Assembly: GCA_046329195.1 (NCBI GenBank)
Contig: JAXLVB010000003.1
Span: 62,001-126,000, forward strand
Source of the DNA: JAXLVB01 sp046329195
GTDB lineage: Bacteria > Bacteroidota > Bacteroidia > Cytophagales > Spirosomataceae
DNA: 64,000 nt
Direction: 5' to 3'
Shown: positions 1 through 8,910 of the stretch, one piece after another
Position numbering within the stretch: position 1 is the first letter of the stretch
Layout: every line of letters begins with the position of its first letter
The notes under the pieces: model-generated
Seen by the model: only the letters and a program-made list of their open reading frames with translations
What the model was told of the DNA's origin: nothing
Database searches by the model: none
Made by a program: the position numbers and the translations under genes

Positions 1-1
1 C

Positions 2-277
2 GACCCTTTGTTTGTGGCGTATGATGTAAAAAAATACGACTTCACGCAGTCGCCCTTGAAGGCTCCTGCCGACGTGTATAAACAACCTTACGAGCTCAAT
101 CAGGTAGGAACATCTAATTTCAGACTTCAACCTACATCGGGTGCCATTGGGAAAGGCAAAACGGACTTTTCACCTGTAAAAGCTGTTACCAAAACGGGCG
201 TTTATGGAACCGACATCACCCTACCCGGTAAAGACATTGGCGCCTATCAAGCCGACGGTTCGGGTAATCAACACTAA
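2..277 (+). CDS. C-terminal end of a secreted beta-helix (pectate lyase-like) protein, partial
   Basis: The frame is open from the first base, so the gene starts outside the window. About 91 residues are visible. They run from a DPLF motif through FRLQPTSGAIGKG to a closing DIGAYQ. In right-handed parallel beta-helix proteins (pectate lyase-like, DUF5123-type) this 'residues LQPTSPAIGxG ... DIGAYE/Q' ending closes the helix, usually in secreted polysaccharide-acting enzymes. No catalytic part is visible, so substrate cannot be given. A rho-independent terminator follows within 25 bp. Confidence 0.6.
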   Translation, partial: DPLFVAYDVKKYDFTQSPLKAPADVYKQPYELNQVGTSNFRLQPTSGAIGKGKTDFSPVKAVTKTGVYGTDITLPGKDIGAYQADGSGNQH

Positions 278-300
278 CATAAACTTGATTCTGTTACCAG

Positions 301-331
301 TTGGGTTGGGGCTAAACCAACCCAATTTTTT
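301..331 (+). terminator. Rho-independent terminator
   Basis: A perfect 9-bp stem (TTGGGTTGG / CCAACCCAA) with a 7-nt loop is followed by six T. It lies just after the beta-helix gene and before the phosphatase start. Confidence 0.8.
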
Positions 332-343
332 ATCGCACCAAAC

Positions 344-1267
344 ATGAAAAAATTCGCATTATTGGCCCTAATTAGTATCGCTGTTGTCAGTTTATCTGCC
401 TTCATTTCGCTTAACGACGATGACGAAAAACTTCATTTTTTAGTGATTGGCGACTGGGGGCGCAACGGTGAGCAGTTCCAACAACAGGTAGCTGACCAAA
501 TGAACAAAACGGCGATTGAAACAGAACCAGAGTTTGTCATTAACGTAGGAGATAACTTCTATTGCTGTGGTGTGGCCAGTACACAAGACCCTCAATGGCA
601 AAATTCATTTGAAAAAGTCTATCATTACCACTCGCTTCAGATTGACTGGTATTCTATTTTGGGTAATCACGACTACCACGGCAATCCACAAGCACAGATT
701 GACTACTCTAAAATTAGTCGCCGCTGGCGCATGCCTGCTCGCTACTACACGATTCGCCAGCAAATAGATGATAACACAGCTGTAAGGCTGGTGTTTTTGG
801 ACACCAATCCCTTTGTAAAAAAATACGTTACTCACGCCGAAGAGTACGCTGACGTAGCCAGACAAGATACCCAAAAGCAGCTTGAATGGCTCAAAAAAGT
901 ATTGGCAACCTCCAAAGAACAATGGAAAATCGTGATAGGGCATCATCCGGTCTATTCGGTAGGTGACCACGGTAATACCAAAGAGTTGGTAGAACGTCTC
1001 AAACCGATTCTGGAGAAATACAAAGTACATGCCTACTTCTGTGGCCACGACCATGACCTCCAGCACCTTAAGCCTATCGGGAGTGAGGTTGACTATTTTG
1101 TTTCGGGAGCAGGCTCTGAAGTTACCCCCGTAAAACCAAACGAATTTACCAAATTCGCAACCGCTACTGCTGGATTTGCTTCGGTAAGCCTTTCAAAAGA
1201 CAGCCTCCGTCTGCAATTTATTGACGGACAAGGACACATTATTTACCGAACTTCACGAGGAAAATAA
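344..1267 (+). CDS. Secreted metallophosphatase, purple acid phosphatase-like (ACP5 type)
   Basis: 307 residues. A hydrophobic N-terminal signal (residues 1-20) implies export. The calcineurin-like metallophosphoesterase motifs occur in order: GDWG near residue 37, GDNFY, GNHDY, GHHPVYS and GHDHDLQ. They form the two-metal active site of phosphatases. The GDNFYxxG and GHHPVYSxGxHG spacing is that of tartrate-resistant (type 5) purple acid phosphatases, so a periplasmic phosphomonoesterase is likely. Start is ATG 344 after the terminator, and it is probably transcribed alone. Natural substrate is unknown. Confidence 0.85.
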   Translation: MKKFALLALISIAVVSLSAFISLNDDDEKLHFLVIGDWGRNGEQFQQQVADQMNKTAIETEPEFVINVGDNFYCCGVASTQDPQWQNSFEKVYHYHSLQIDWYSILGNHDYHGNPQAQIDYSKISRRWRMPARYYTIRQQIDDNTAVRLVFLDTNPFVKKYVTHAEEYADVARQDTQKQLEWLKKVLATSKEQWKIVIGHHPVYSVGDHGNTKELVERLKPILEKYKVHAYFCGHDHDLQHLKPIGSEVDYFVSGAGSEVTPVKPNEFTKFATATAGFASVSLSKDSLRLQFIDGQGHIIYRTSRGK

Positions 1268-1300
1268 GTAGTGGGGAGGGGATATATTACCTCCTTTATG

Positions 1301-2914
1301 CTATTTTTCTCGCAGCACTTTCTCAATTTCACGCACTACATCTACAATACCCTTGAGTGGGATTTTGACCCAACTGGGCCGGTAGCTGATTTCGTAGCCT
1401 AGCTCGTAAACGGCCTTTTCTAACAGATAAAGCAGTAGCAAGAAGTTGATTTCGTTGTTGCTTTTGAACAAATCGTGTGGGTAGCCGAAGGTGTCAAAAT
1501 ACGCATCTAAATAAGTGTCACGAATGAGCTTAAACCATCGGTCCGACACGATTTGTAGTTTTTCGGCATCCATGCTTTCGGTTTCGGCGCTGTTAAAAAG
1601 CTTAGCGGCTACGGCATAATGATAGCTACGCACCATGCCGGCCACGTCTTTGAGGGGCGAATGTTTAATCTTTCGCTCGGTAATACTGCTCTCGGGTTCA
1701 CCCTCAAAATCAATCACAATATAGTCGCTGTCGGTGGCCAATACTTGACCCAAATGGTAGTCGCCGTGGATGCGGATGCGCAATGAATCGAGCGGGCGAT
1801 GCAAAATTTCTTGCGTAAACTCATCTATCATTTCTTTGGCTTCCATAAAAACCCAAGCCAGCTTCTGTGTAGGCGCATCCAATTGCAAATAGTTGTCCAC
1901 CAGCAAATTATAACGGCGTTCGAGCAAGTTGGAGAATCGCCCTACCAAAAATTGTCGGTATTCGTCGTTGAAGCGTTCGGGAGCAAATGCCCCATCGTTG
2001 GTATGAGGTGCATACAAAGCCAAGTGCATTTCGGCAGTACGTTTGCCCAGCAAGACTACTTGCTCAAATACATCTTCGTTGATAGCAAATATCCGATTGG
2101 GCACACCATACAAGAAGTCGTTGAGGTAGTCGCCGGTGGTTCTCCAAGCGTCGTTTTGGTTCCGAATAGCTCGTTGCATCATCCCCAGCGTTACGTCCGG
2201 TGCGCCGGAGCGCTTCCACGTAAGGCTACCCGCAAAGGCCGGAATATGCTGAAAAGTAGAGTATTCGGTAATAAACGCCACCATATCCACCTCGGGGTTC
2301 GTTTCCCTGAATAGTTTCCGATACAGCTTCATGAAGTATTTATCACCAAAAATCATGGCCGAATTGGAGGAATCTACTGGCAACACACGATTGGGCAACT
2401 CTTGCCCAACATCCTCTATATCAAGCCCTTTTCCTCGTAAAAAAGACAAGTCGCCTGTTGGCTGGGCTAAACGTTCGTTGGTAGAAAGTAGCCTAAACAG
2501 AGCAGAGCGGAATTGAACATCGTAAATGCCATCTACCAACAAACCTTCCTGCTCGTCCAAAACGGCTTCGCTAATGATACCTTTGGCAGGAATGTCTTGC
2601 TCGCTCACAAACGAAAGCGGCAACAGGTAACTTTCAGGTTCGCCGTCGTGGTAGCTTACTTCTACAATGAGCAGGTATGAAGTTGCGGCATCGTGGGTGC
2701 CCTCGCCGTGGTCGGTGGGGACACCGACCACACAAGGCACTTCAAACGTAACCTTCACCAAAAATTTATCTTGTGAACGAGCCTTCCCTGCAAACCAACG
2801 GCATTGGTTAAAATAAGGAGGTAGCAAGGTAGTTTCGAGAGATTCAATCAGCGTGGCGTTAAGGTCAAAGCCCTTGGAGTTTGATTTTGATTTATTTAAT
2901 TTGAGGTTCATCAT
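1301..2914 (-). CDS. Maltokinase-type phosphotransferase (Mak/Pep2-like)
   Basis: About 537 residues from ATG 2914. The frame extends to a TTG at 2938, but the tandem ATG codons at 2914/2911 are better starts. The N-terminal part contains CRWFAGKARS, the maltokinase N-cap signature. The C-terminal half is an aminoglycoside-phosphotransferase kinase fold with the catalytic loop IHGDYHLGQVL and the metal-binding VIDFEGEP, followed by DVAGMVRSYHYA. In this family ATP phosphorylates maltose to maltose-1-phosphate, feeding the TreS-Mak-GlgE alpha-glucan route. TreS and GlgE are not in the window. It diverges from the lipoprotein gene at 2994. Confidence 0.85.
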   Translation of the reverse strand: MMNLKLNKSKSNSKGFDLNATLIESLETTLLPPYFNQCRWFAGKARSQDKFLVKVTFEVPCVVGVPTDHGEGTHDAATSYLLIVEVSYHDGEPESYLLPLSFVSEQDIPAKGIISEAVLDEQEGLLVDGIYDVQFRSALFRLLSTNERLAQPTGDLSFLRGKGLDIEDVGQELPNRVLPVDSSNSAMIFGDKYFMKLYRKLFRETNPEVDMVAFITEYSTFQHIPAFAGSLTWKRSGAPDVTLGMMQRAIRNQNDAWRTTGDYLNDFLYGVPNRIFAINEDVFEQVVLLGKRTAEMHLALYAPHTNDGAFAPERFNDEYRQFLVGRFSNLLERRYNLLVDNYLQLDAPTQKLAWVFMEAKEMIDEFTQEILHRPLDSLRIRIHGDYHLGQVLATDSDYIVIDFEGEPESSITERKIKHSPLKDVAGMVRSYHYAVAAKLFNSAETESMDAEKLQIVSDRWFKLIRDTYLDAYFDTFGYPHDLFKSNNEINFLLLLYLLEKAVYELGYEISYRPSWVKIPLKGIVDVVREIEKVLREK

Positions 2915-2993
2915 AGATTCATGAAAAAGAATGCTCAAAGTAACGAAATTTGTGCATTTCGGAGAAAAAATTGTTCAATAAGCGAAAAATAGC

Positions 2994-3833
2994 ATGAAAA
3001 AGCGACTGATTAGTTGGGCTGGAATTTTGTTGAGCTTGGCGGCTTGTCAAGCTACCAAATACGGAACGTTCGTTCAATTGCCCGACCTACTCAAAGGTCA
3101 AATCACAGGTACGCAGTTTATCGAAAAAGTCAAAAACCTGAGTGCTCGCCAGCAAGATTCGCTGATAGTCCGAACGATACTTCGAGGAAATATCCCCGAT
3201 TTTTTACGAAAATTTGTAAAGGTTGAAACCTCCATTCAAGACACCAGCGGGCGAGCTATCAAAGCATTTTATTACGTTTCGCCCGATTATCTGGCCATAG
3301 GCACCGATGCCGACTGGGTACGGATGCCCATGACGCCCCAAGCAGCTCAAGCCATTGCCGATTCGCTGGGCTGTTTTTTGCCAACTCGAAAAATCAGCAA
3401 CGATATTTTTAAGGCGGCCCGAGTCTATTTGGAGCCACAACCACTCACCAAAGACCGAGAGAATCCATTGACCTTTTTAGAACACCACCAACTCATTGAG
3501 AAACAGCGCAATGGACAGCGTGGGTTGATAGTGGGTATCAAAAAAGACGTGGTCTTGAGCAGCCAAATCAGCAAATCGGCCAAGCCCAATCGGGTGGCTA
3601 TCTATGGCTGGCACTATCCCAGTGGCAAACCCATCCAGCCGCTCTATGTGGGGCATGTGGACTGGTACGTGGACTACAGTCATGGCATTCGGTTGGTCTA
3701 TCATCAGATTTGGGTTGATAAAAAGCCGCTATCTTACCAAGAAGTACTCGCCGACAGTGTACTCAGGCCCCTCCTCTGCGATGAAGCCGATTGTAGTTTT
3801 TGGCGATATGGCAAAGGGGCTGAGAAGCAGTAA
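2994..3833 (+). CDS. Lipoprotein of unknown function
   Basis: 279 residues. MKKRLISWAGILLSLAAC is a lipoprotein signal with a lipobox (LAAC, Cys18), so the protein should be membrane-anchored. The C-terminal half is the most family-like part: an IYGWHYPSGKPIQPLY stretch then HVDWYVDYSHGIRLV with several His/Asp/Tyr residues, and two Cys near the end (LLCDEADCSFW). I do not recognise a named domain. The conserved-looking histidines could be catalytic, but that is only a guess. Its promoter must lie in the 79-bp divergent gap with the maltokinase gene. Confidence 0.7.
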   Translation: MKKRLISWAGILLSLAACQATKYGTFVQLPDLLKGQITGTQFIEKVKNLSARQQDSLIVRTILRGNIPDFLRKFVKVETSIQDTSGRAIKAFYYVSPDYLAIGTDADWVRMPMTPQAAQAIADSLGCFLPTRKISNDIFKAARVYLEPQPLTKDRENPLTFLEHHQLIEKQRNGQRGLIVGIKKDVVLSSQISKSAKPNRVAIYGWHYPSGKPIQPLYVGHVDWYVDYSHGIRLVYHQIWVDKKPLSYQEVLADSVLRPLLCDEADCSFWRYGKGAEKQ

Positions 3834-3910
3834 AAACAGTTGCGCCCACAAGACGTTCCACTTCTGCACTTACAAGCACTTTAGAAGTGAAACGCCTGCT
3901 CTTCAAACAA

Positions 3911-3939
3911 AAAAACGCCAGCTAAAAGCCGGCGTTTTT
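3911..3939. terminator. Bidirectional terminator-like hairpin
   Basis: AAAAACGCC pairs with GGCGTTTTT, extended inside by GCT/AGC across one mismatch. A and T runs on the two sides suit the convergent lipoprotein (ends 3833) and GLPGLI (ends 4003) genes. Confidence 0.7.
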
Positions 3940-4002
3940 AACGGAAGTAGTTATCGAAACTCGCTATTAACTAGCTGATAACCACCTTCAACTGTCTCTT
4001 TT

Positions 4003-4740
4003 TCAATTTCGGATAATTACTCGTTGAAAATTTCCCCCTTGGCCACCATTCTCCTTCATGTAGTCATCTACAATTTTCTTAAACTCAGCATCGGTTACCT
4101 TTTTCCCTCCCGATGGCAGCTTGATTTCCTCTGATTTTAACGGGCGAAACTCTACTTTTTGAGCTGTAATGACATTCTCGCCATTGTTAATGTCCACTTC
4201 CAAAATCGTACCCGGCAAACCACCATACGAATCGGGACCCATCGCATTAGGAATAGCATCAGTAAACCATGCTACGATATTACGCTTACGCCCGTCGGTT
4301 TCGGCAAAAGTGGCCTTTTGACAGGTATAGCCTAACAAGGTTTTGGTTTCTTCGCCAATTTTCCAAGGCATTTTAGGGAGTTCGCCTTCTACCAAAAATT
4401 TCTTGCCAGCAAAGTCACGCAAATCTGTTTTTTTCTGCGTTTCGTAATTGCGGTAAAACACGTTTTGTGGGCGGCGAAATACCATCCGAACGTTGCCGTC
4501 TGTGTTTTCGACATCGCCAGTTTCTTCTTCAGGAGCTCGATACACTGATTCCGTACCCGTAAAGAACAGGTTCATTTTGCTGGATTGTGTTTTGGGCATA
4601 TTCTGCAACATCGCTTCGTCAACGCCCTCTAAGCGAATCTGTAGCTTCACGGTTTGGGTATAGTTAATCACACCCGATTTGTCTTGTGCCCAAGCCACCG
4701 ACGTAAAAGCTACTACAAAAAGTAAGATGAGTTTTTTCAT
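4003..4740 (-). CDS. GLPGLI family protein
   Basis: 245 residues with a cleavable signal peptide (residues 1-18, ending AWAQ). The sequence GGLPGTILEV near residue 175 is the family's namesake motif, in a predicted beta-sandwich. GLPGLI proteins are secreted proteins of unknown function found almost only in Bacteroidota, often near outer-membrane receptors. Here the neighbour is a histidine kinase transcribed the other way. A clear promoter lies upstream. Confidence 0.85.
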   Translation of the reverse strand: MKKLILLFVVAFTSVAWAQDKSGVINYTQTVKLQIRLEGVDEAMLQNMPKTQSSKMNLFFTGTESVYRAPEEETGDVENTDGNVRMVFRRPQNVFYRNYETQKKTDLRDFAGKKFLVEGELPKMPWKIGEETKTLLGYTCQKATFAETDGRKRNIVAWFTDAIPNAMGPDSYGGLPGTILEVDINNGENVITAQKVEFRPLKSEEIKLPSGGKKVTDAEFKKIVDDYMKENGGQGGNFQRVIIRN

Positions 4741-4757
4741 GTTCGTTGTTTTTTGAG

Positions 4758-4786
4758 CAAAGGTATTCGGCCTTTGTCAAACCAAA
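4758..4786 (-). promoter_or_regulatory. Bacteroidota-type promoter for the GLPGLI gene
   Basis: On the minus strand TACCTTTG (4765-4758) matches the -7 consensus TAnnTTTG. TTTG (4786-4783) lies 17 bp upstream, slightly shorter than the usual 19-21 bp. Confidence 0.55.
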
Positions 4787-4930
4787 AGTTAATCAGGATT
4801 GAAATAACGTTAATTAAGGTTAAAAACTAATCGCCAATCCACCAAGACCTTGTACTTTTGAATCAAGAAAACCATATTTTTAGCTTTTTACTAGTTACTT
4901 TTTAACCATCACAGACCTTTCATTACTACC

Positions 4931-6622
4931 TTGAGACCTACCGTTCGACATCGGCTTTCTGTAACTTTGATGCTGCTGAGTATCTTGGTGCTGGTCTTGT
5001 TTCAGGGGTTTTGGTTACATAAAGTTTATCAGGAACAGTATGCGTTCTTGCAGCAAAACGCCGATAATATCTTCCGCAACACAGTTTTTAGTTTACAAGA
5101 CTCGTTGATTGAGGTCAAACTTAGCCCTTTGAAAAAACAGTTTGGTGTACTCAAACAAAAACAAAAGCCATCCATAGTACGCTACGATACCGTAGTACAA
5201 GCCCGACAAACGTTGCCTAAAGCGATAGTGAAAAAAGATTTCACCTTTAGCTCTATGACGCTTCGGCAAGATTCTCTCCCGAAGCAACTTATGTATGGAA
5301 CCCTACGGCCAACCGATACGACCATCAGCATGGGGCGTGGGTTAAGTCCTACGCACGGAACGATTCGGATTATGGTTCGGTCTAACGATTCTACCTTCAA
5401 ACGGCTTCCAGATTCTCTTAAAGCCACCAATTTTCAAAATTCACAGATACAGGTTTTTCTTTCCAATAAAATTCAAGACACCAACGTCACCAAGCTCCTT
5501 CGACCGATTTTGACTCGTATCCCCACCGAAGTAAGGGCAGACCGCAAACCCAGCACGGTAGTGTTGCGATACGAATCTAAACCTCGGGTGGCCTCTAAAG
5601 AGCAGTTTACCATTCAGTTAGATGCCGATAGCATCCGCCTCAACGACCTCCGGGCGGTGTTTGCTCGTAATCTTGCCAAAGAGCAGATTCCGGTTTCGTT
5701 TGGGTTGCAGCGAGTAGCACCTCAGCAGTTGAGCAAGTTGGCAGGCCAGATGCTGTCGTCGCCCATACCAGCCATGTTGCCCGGAAACAGTTGCTACGTA
5801 GCCAATTTTTCTGAGTATCAGCCGTATCTGCTTCGTAAAATTGCTCCGCATGGCTTGTTTTCGCTGTTTTTGATAGCCCTCACAGGTCTTTCATTCTGGC
5901 TAATTTATCAAAACCTCCGCCAGCAACAGCGCCTCACCGAGCTAAAAAACGACTTCATTAGCAACGTTACGCATGAGTTAAAAACACCCATCACAACGGT
6001 AGGCGTGGCTATTGAAGCCCTGAGTAATTTCAATGTCCTACATAACCCGACCCAAACCCAAGAATACTTAACTATTTCAAAAAACGAACTCAATCGGCTC
6101 TCGATGCTGGTGGACAAAGTACTCAAAATGGCGATTTTTGAGCAACAAGCCCCCGACCTAACTCTGGAGCCATTGGATGTATCGGAGCTAACCTCGCAGA
6201 TTTTGGATTCGATGAAATTACAGTTTGAGCGCTGTAAGGCCCATGTTGCGTTTGAGTGCGTCGGTACGTATTTTACCGTAGAGGCCGACCGTATCCACCT
6301 GACCAATGTGGTGTATAATCTATTGGAAAATGCGCTCAAATACAGCCCTGATACGCCTCAAATTGGGGTAAAGGTGACAGAATCTGACGATACGATTCGC
6401 CTATCCATCCAAGACAACGGTGTGGGGATTCCGGCTATTTACCAAAAGAAAATTTTTGAGAAATTTTTTAGAGTCCCCACCGGCGACGTTCACAATGTAA
6501 AAGGACACGGGCTGGGTCTTAGCTATGTAGCCAGTGTAATTGCCCAGCAAAAAGGCCATATCGAAGTCCACAGCGAAGTCGGCAAAGGCAGTGAATTTGT
6601 AGTTGTTTTGACTAAGGCATAG
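4931..6622 (+). CDS. Membrane sensor histidine kinase
   Basis: 563 residues. TM1 is at about residues 11-28 and TM2 at about 305-325, enclosing a roughly 275-residue periplasmic sensor region with no recognised fold. The cytoplasmic part has the H-box SNVTHELKTP (His348 predicted to be phosphorylated), the N-box NLLENALKYS, and ATP-lid motifs DNGVGIP and GHGLGLSYV. The start is TTG 4931: the first ATG downstream would fall inside TM1. A TACTTTTG -7 box at 4853-4860 precedes it. The response regulator follows 30 bp later, so the two form a two-component operon. The ligand is unknown. Confidence 0.9.
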   Translation: MRPTVRHRLSVTLMLLSILVLVLFQGFWLHKVYQEQYAFLQQNADNIFRNTVFSLQDSLIEVKLSPLKKQFGVLKQKQKPSIVRYDTVVQARQTLPKAIVKKDFTFSSMTLRQDSLPKQLMYGTLRPTDTTISMGRGLSPTHGTIRIMVRSNDSTFKRLPDSLKATNFQNSQIQVFLSNKIQDTNVTKLLRPILTRIPTEVRADRKPSTVVLRYESKPRVASKEQFTIQLDADSIRLNDLRAVFARNLAKEQIPVSFGLQRVAPQQLSKLAGQMLSSPIPAMLPGNSCYVANFSEYQPYLLRKIAPHGLFSLFLIALTGLSFWLIYQNLRQQQRLTELKNDFISNVTHELKTPITTVGVAIEALSNFNVLHNPTQTQEYLTISKNELNRLSMLVDKVLKMAIFEQQAPDLTLEPLDVSELTSQILDSMKLQFERCKAHVAFECVGTYFTVEADRIHLTNVVYNLLENALKYSPDTPQIGVKVTESDDTIRLSIQDNGVGIPAIYQKKIFEKFFRVPTGDVHNVKGHGLGLSYVASVIAQQKGHIEVHSEVGKGSEFVVVLTKA

Positions 6623-6652
6623 ACTAATTCTTACGAGTAAAGGACAACATCC

Positions 6653-7330
6653 ATGAATGTATTATACGTAGAAGACGAGCCATTTTTGGGCAAAATTGTC
6701 AAAGAAAGTCTGGAAAGTCGTGGGTTTACTGTGAATATGGTTGACGATGGCAACGGCGTATTGGCTGCTTTTGAGCGTTTTGAGCCTGAAATTTGCATTC
6801 TGGATGTCATGCTACCTAACAAAGATGGCTACACCCTCGGCAAAGAAATCCGACAGCTCTACCCCAACCTACCCATCTTGTTTTTAACAGCCAAAACCCA
6901 AACCGACGACGTACTCAAAGGCTTTCAGTCAGGTGGAAACGACTACATTCGGAAGCCTTTTAGCATGGAAGAACTCATTGTACGGATTCAAAACTTAGTT
7001 CAACTCACGCAAGGAAAGGCCATTAGTCCGTCCAACGGAGTTGTCAACTTAGGACGTTATGAGTTTTTGCCTCAAAAATACGAACTCCGCTTCGGCGAGC
7101 AGGTGCGTAAGCTCTCGTATCGGGAAGTGGAATTGCTTAAAATCTTGAACGATCACCGCAACCAAACCGCCAGCCGCCGAGACATGTTGCTGAAGGTTTG
7201 GGGTGATGACTCGTTTTTTAACTCTCGCAACCTTGATGTTTACATCACCAAACTCCGAGACTATCTCAAAGAAGATTCTGCTATTCAGATAGTTACTATC
7301 AAGGGGGTGGGGTATCATTTTACAGTTTAA
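6653..7330 (+). CDS. OmpR/PhoB-type response regulator
   Basis: 225 residues. The receiver domain (1-118) has acidic residues EDE at 7-9, phospho-acceptor Asp51 in CILDVMLP, Thr in FLTAK and Lys in YIRKPF. The C-terminal winged helix (about 128-225) contains LSYREVELLKIL and the closing VGYHFTV typical of the family. It is the likely partner of the kinase 30 bp upstream. Targets cannot be inferred from the window. Confidence 0.93.
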   Translation: MNVLYVEDEPFLGKIVKESLESRGFTVNMVDDGNGVLAAFERFEPEICILDVMLPNKDGYTLGKEIRQLYPNLPILFLTAKTQTDDVLKGFQSGGNDYIRKPFSMEELIVRIQNLVQLTQGKAISPSNGVVNLGRYEFLPQKYELRFGEQVRKLSYREVELLKILNDHRNQTASRRDMLLKVWGDDSFFNSRNLDVYITKLRDYLKEDSAIQIVTIKGVGYHFTV

Positions 7331-7373
7331 GCATTTTTATCGAACTTAGCACCCCGATACAACTGCTTGCTAA

Positions 7374-8609
7374 GTGAATATCCACGACATTCAAATCGCC
7401 GATTATACCTATCATTTACCCGACGAGCGTATTGCTCGCTTTCCACTGTCCGAGCGTGACCAATCTAAGCTGTTGGTTTATCGCCAAGGGCATATCAGCC
7501 ACAGTCGTTTTGACCAAATCGGTCATTTTCTACCTCCTAACACGCTGTTGGTTTTTAACAACACCAAAGTGATTCCGGCTCGGCTCTTGTTTCAAAAGTC
7601 CACAGGAGCAGTCATCGAAATCTTCTTGTTGCATCCGGTATTACCTACACCCATCATCAACTTAGCCATGGAGGTCACCGACGCCTGCGAGTGGGAGTGT
7701 ATGATTGGCAACCGAAAACGCTGGAAAAAGGGCGAAATCTTGACGGCTCATCTAACCGTAGCGTCCGAAATACCCACTAACTCCATCACCCTCCGAGCCG
7801 AAATCACAGACGAAGCCAAGCCCCAAGTGCGTTTTAGTTGGGACGGTGGTATTCCATTTGTAGAACTGGTCAAGGCAGCAGGGTTGATTCCGCTACCCCC
7901 CTATCTGAAACGAGAAGTAACCGAGCAAGACAAACAAACCTACCAGACGGTTTTTTCTGAAAAAGATGGCGCTGTGGCTGCTCCCACCGCAGGGTTACAT
8001 TTTACGAAGCGAGTTCTTCAGCAACTCACCGACCAAGGCATTGGCGAAGAGTTTCTGACCCTACACGTTGGGGCAGGCACCTTTCAGCCCGTCAAGGTAC
8101 AGCAAGCTACCGAACACACCATGCACAGCGAGCAAGTGGTATATAGCCAAGCCACTATTCAACGATTGTTACAGCATATTGGCCATATCATTCCGGTAGG
8201 TACTACCTCGATGCGGGCTTTAGAAAGCCTGTATTGGGTAGGCGTGCATGAGCTACGACAGCGCTTTTCCCAGGTGAACAAAGGGACGTTTTTTATCCAA
8301 AAACTAGACCCTTATCAGCAAGATGCTGCTACCCTGCCTTCTGCTCACGAAGCCCTGAATGCCATTTTGGATGCTATGCAAGAGCAAAACATTCAGGAGC
8401 TCATCGGCGAAACCGAAATCATGATTTTGCCGGGTTATCCTTTCCAGCTTTGTACTGGGCTCATTACCAATTTCCACCAGCCTGGCTCTACACTTATGCT
8501 ATTGGTGGCAGCCTTGGTGGGTGAGCAATGGAAAACCATCTATACCGAAGCCCTACAAAACGACTACCGTTTTCTTAGCTACGGCGACTCGTCGCTGTTG
8601 ATGCCCTAG
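7374..8609 (+). CDS. queA: S-adenosylmethionine:tRNA ribosyltransferase-isomerase QueA
   Basis: 411 residues from GTG 7374. The enzyme transfers and isomerises the ribosyl group of AdoMet onto preQ1-modified tRNA to make epoxyqueuosine in the wobble position. Family blocks visible are LVFNNTKVIPARL near the N-terminus, DGAVAAPTAGLHFT, LHVGAGTFQPV, VGTTSMRALES and LITNFHQPGSTLMLLVAA near the end. The protein is longer than the ~350-residue enzymes, as is common in Bacteroidota QueA. No other queuosine genes are nearby. It may be co-transcribed with the two-component operon, 43 bp upstream. Confidence 0.93.
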   Translation: MNIHDIQIADYTYHLPDERIARFPLSERDQSKLLVYRQGHISHSRFDQIGHFLPPNTLLVFNNTKVIPARLLFQKSTGAVIEIFLLHPVLPTPIINLAMEVTDACEWECMIGNRKRWKKGEILTAHLTVASEIPTNSITLRAEITDEAKPQVRFSWDGGIPFVELVKAAGLIPLPPYLKREVTEQDKQTYQTVFSEKDGAVAAPTAGLHFTKRVLQQLTDQGIGEEFLTLHVGAGTFQPVKVQQATEHTMHSEQVVYSQATIQRLLQHIGHIIPVGTTSMRALESLYWVGVHELRQRFSQVNKGTFFIQKLDPYQQDAATLPSAHEALNAILDAMQEQNIQELIGETEIMILPGYPFQLCTGLITNFHQPGSTLMLLVAALVGEQWKTIYTEALQNDYRFLSYGDSSLLMP

Positions 8610-8673
8610 CTTTATGACAAATAGCCAACAACTTACCTAACAGTTTTATCCTTTTTTGTACAAAAGCCTAGTC

Positions 8674-8713
8674 GTACTATGAGGGGCTGTCTGTTGACAG
8701 CTCCTCATAGTAC
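8674..8713. repeat. Long perfect hairpin (18-bp stem)
   Basis: GTACTATGAGGGGCTGTC pairs with the downstream arm over 18 positions (one G-T pair) around a TGTT loop. There is no T-run after it, so it is not a standard terminator for queA; it may be a REP-like palindrome or a processing/attenuation hairpin. Confidence 0.6.
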
Positions 8714-8820
8714 GTTGGCATCCTATTCCTTTATTCTCTGCGCTCGTATCGTTTTCAGCAGTAGGCTTGACCGTTTACTAAGTTTCAATGTCTATTTTTA
8801 GGTTAAGTCACTCAAAATGA

Positions 8821-8828
8821 TAACTTTG
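8821..8828 (+). promoter_or_regulatory. -7 box for the lipid gene cluster
   Basis: TAACTTTG fits TAnnTTTG. No convincing -33 TTTG is seen at the expected distance, so support is moderate. Confidence 0.45.
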
Positions 8829-8910
8829 CTTTCTGCCATAGTTGACCTACTCACATGGTCAATAGGTACTGTCTTACATACTCTTTGTTAACCCTTTATC
8901 TTCTTAGCCT

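Larger units (their letters stand above)
8610..8910. other. Intergenic region with a long hairpin and the cfa promoter
   Basis: No gene seen. It holds an 18-bp stem hairpin (8674-8713) and a TAACTTTG -7 box (8821-8828) about 80 bp before cfa. Confidence 0.6.

Noticed and set aside
605..1066. 153-residue antisense frame over the phosphatase gene
   Set aside because: It lies fully inside a well-supported gene and has no domain or promoter.
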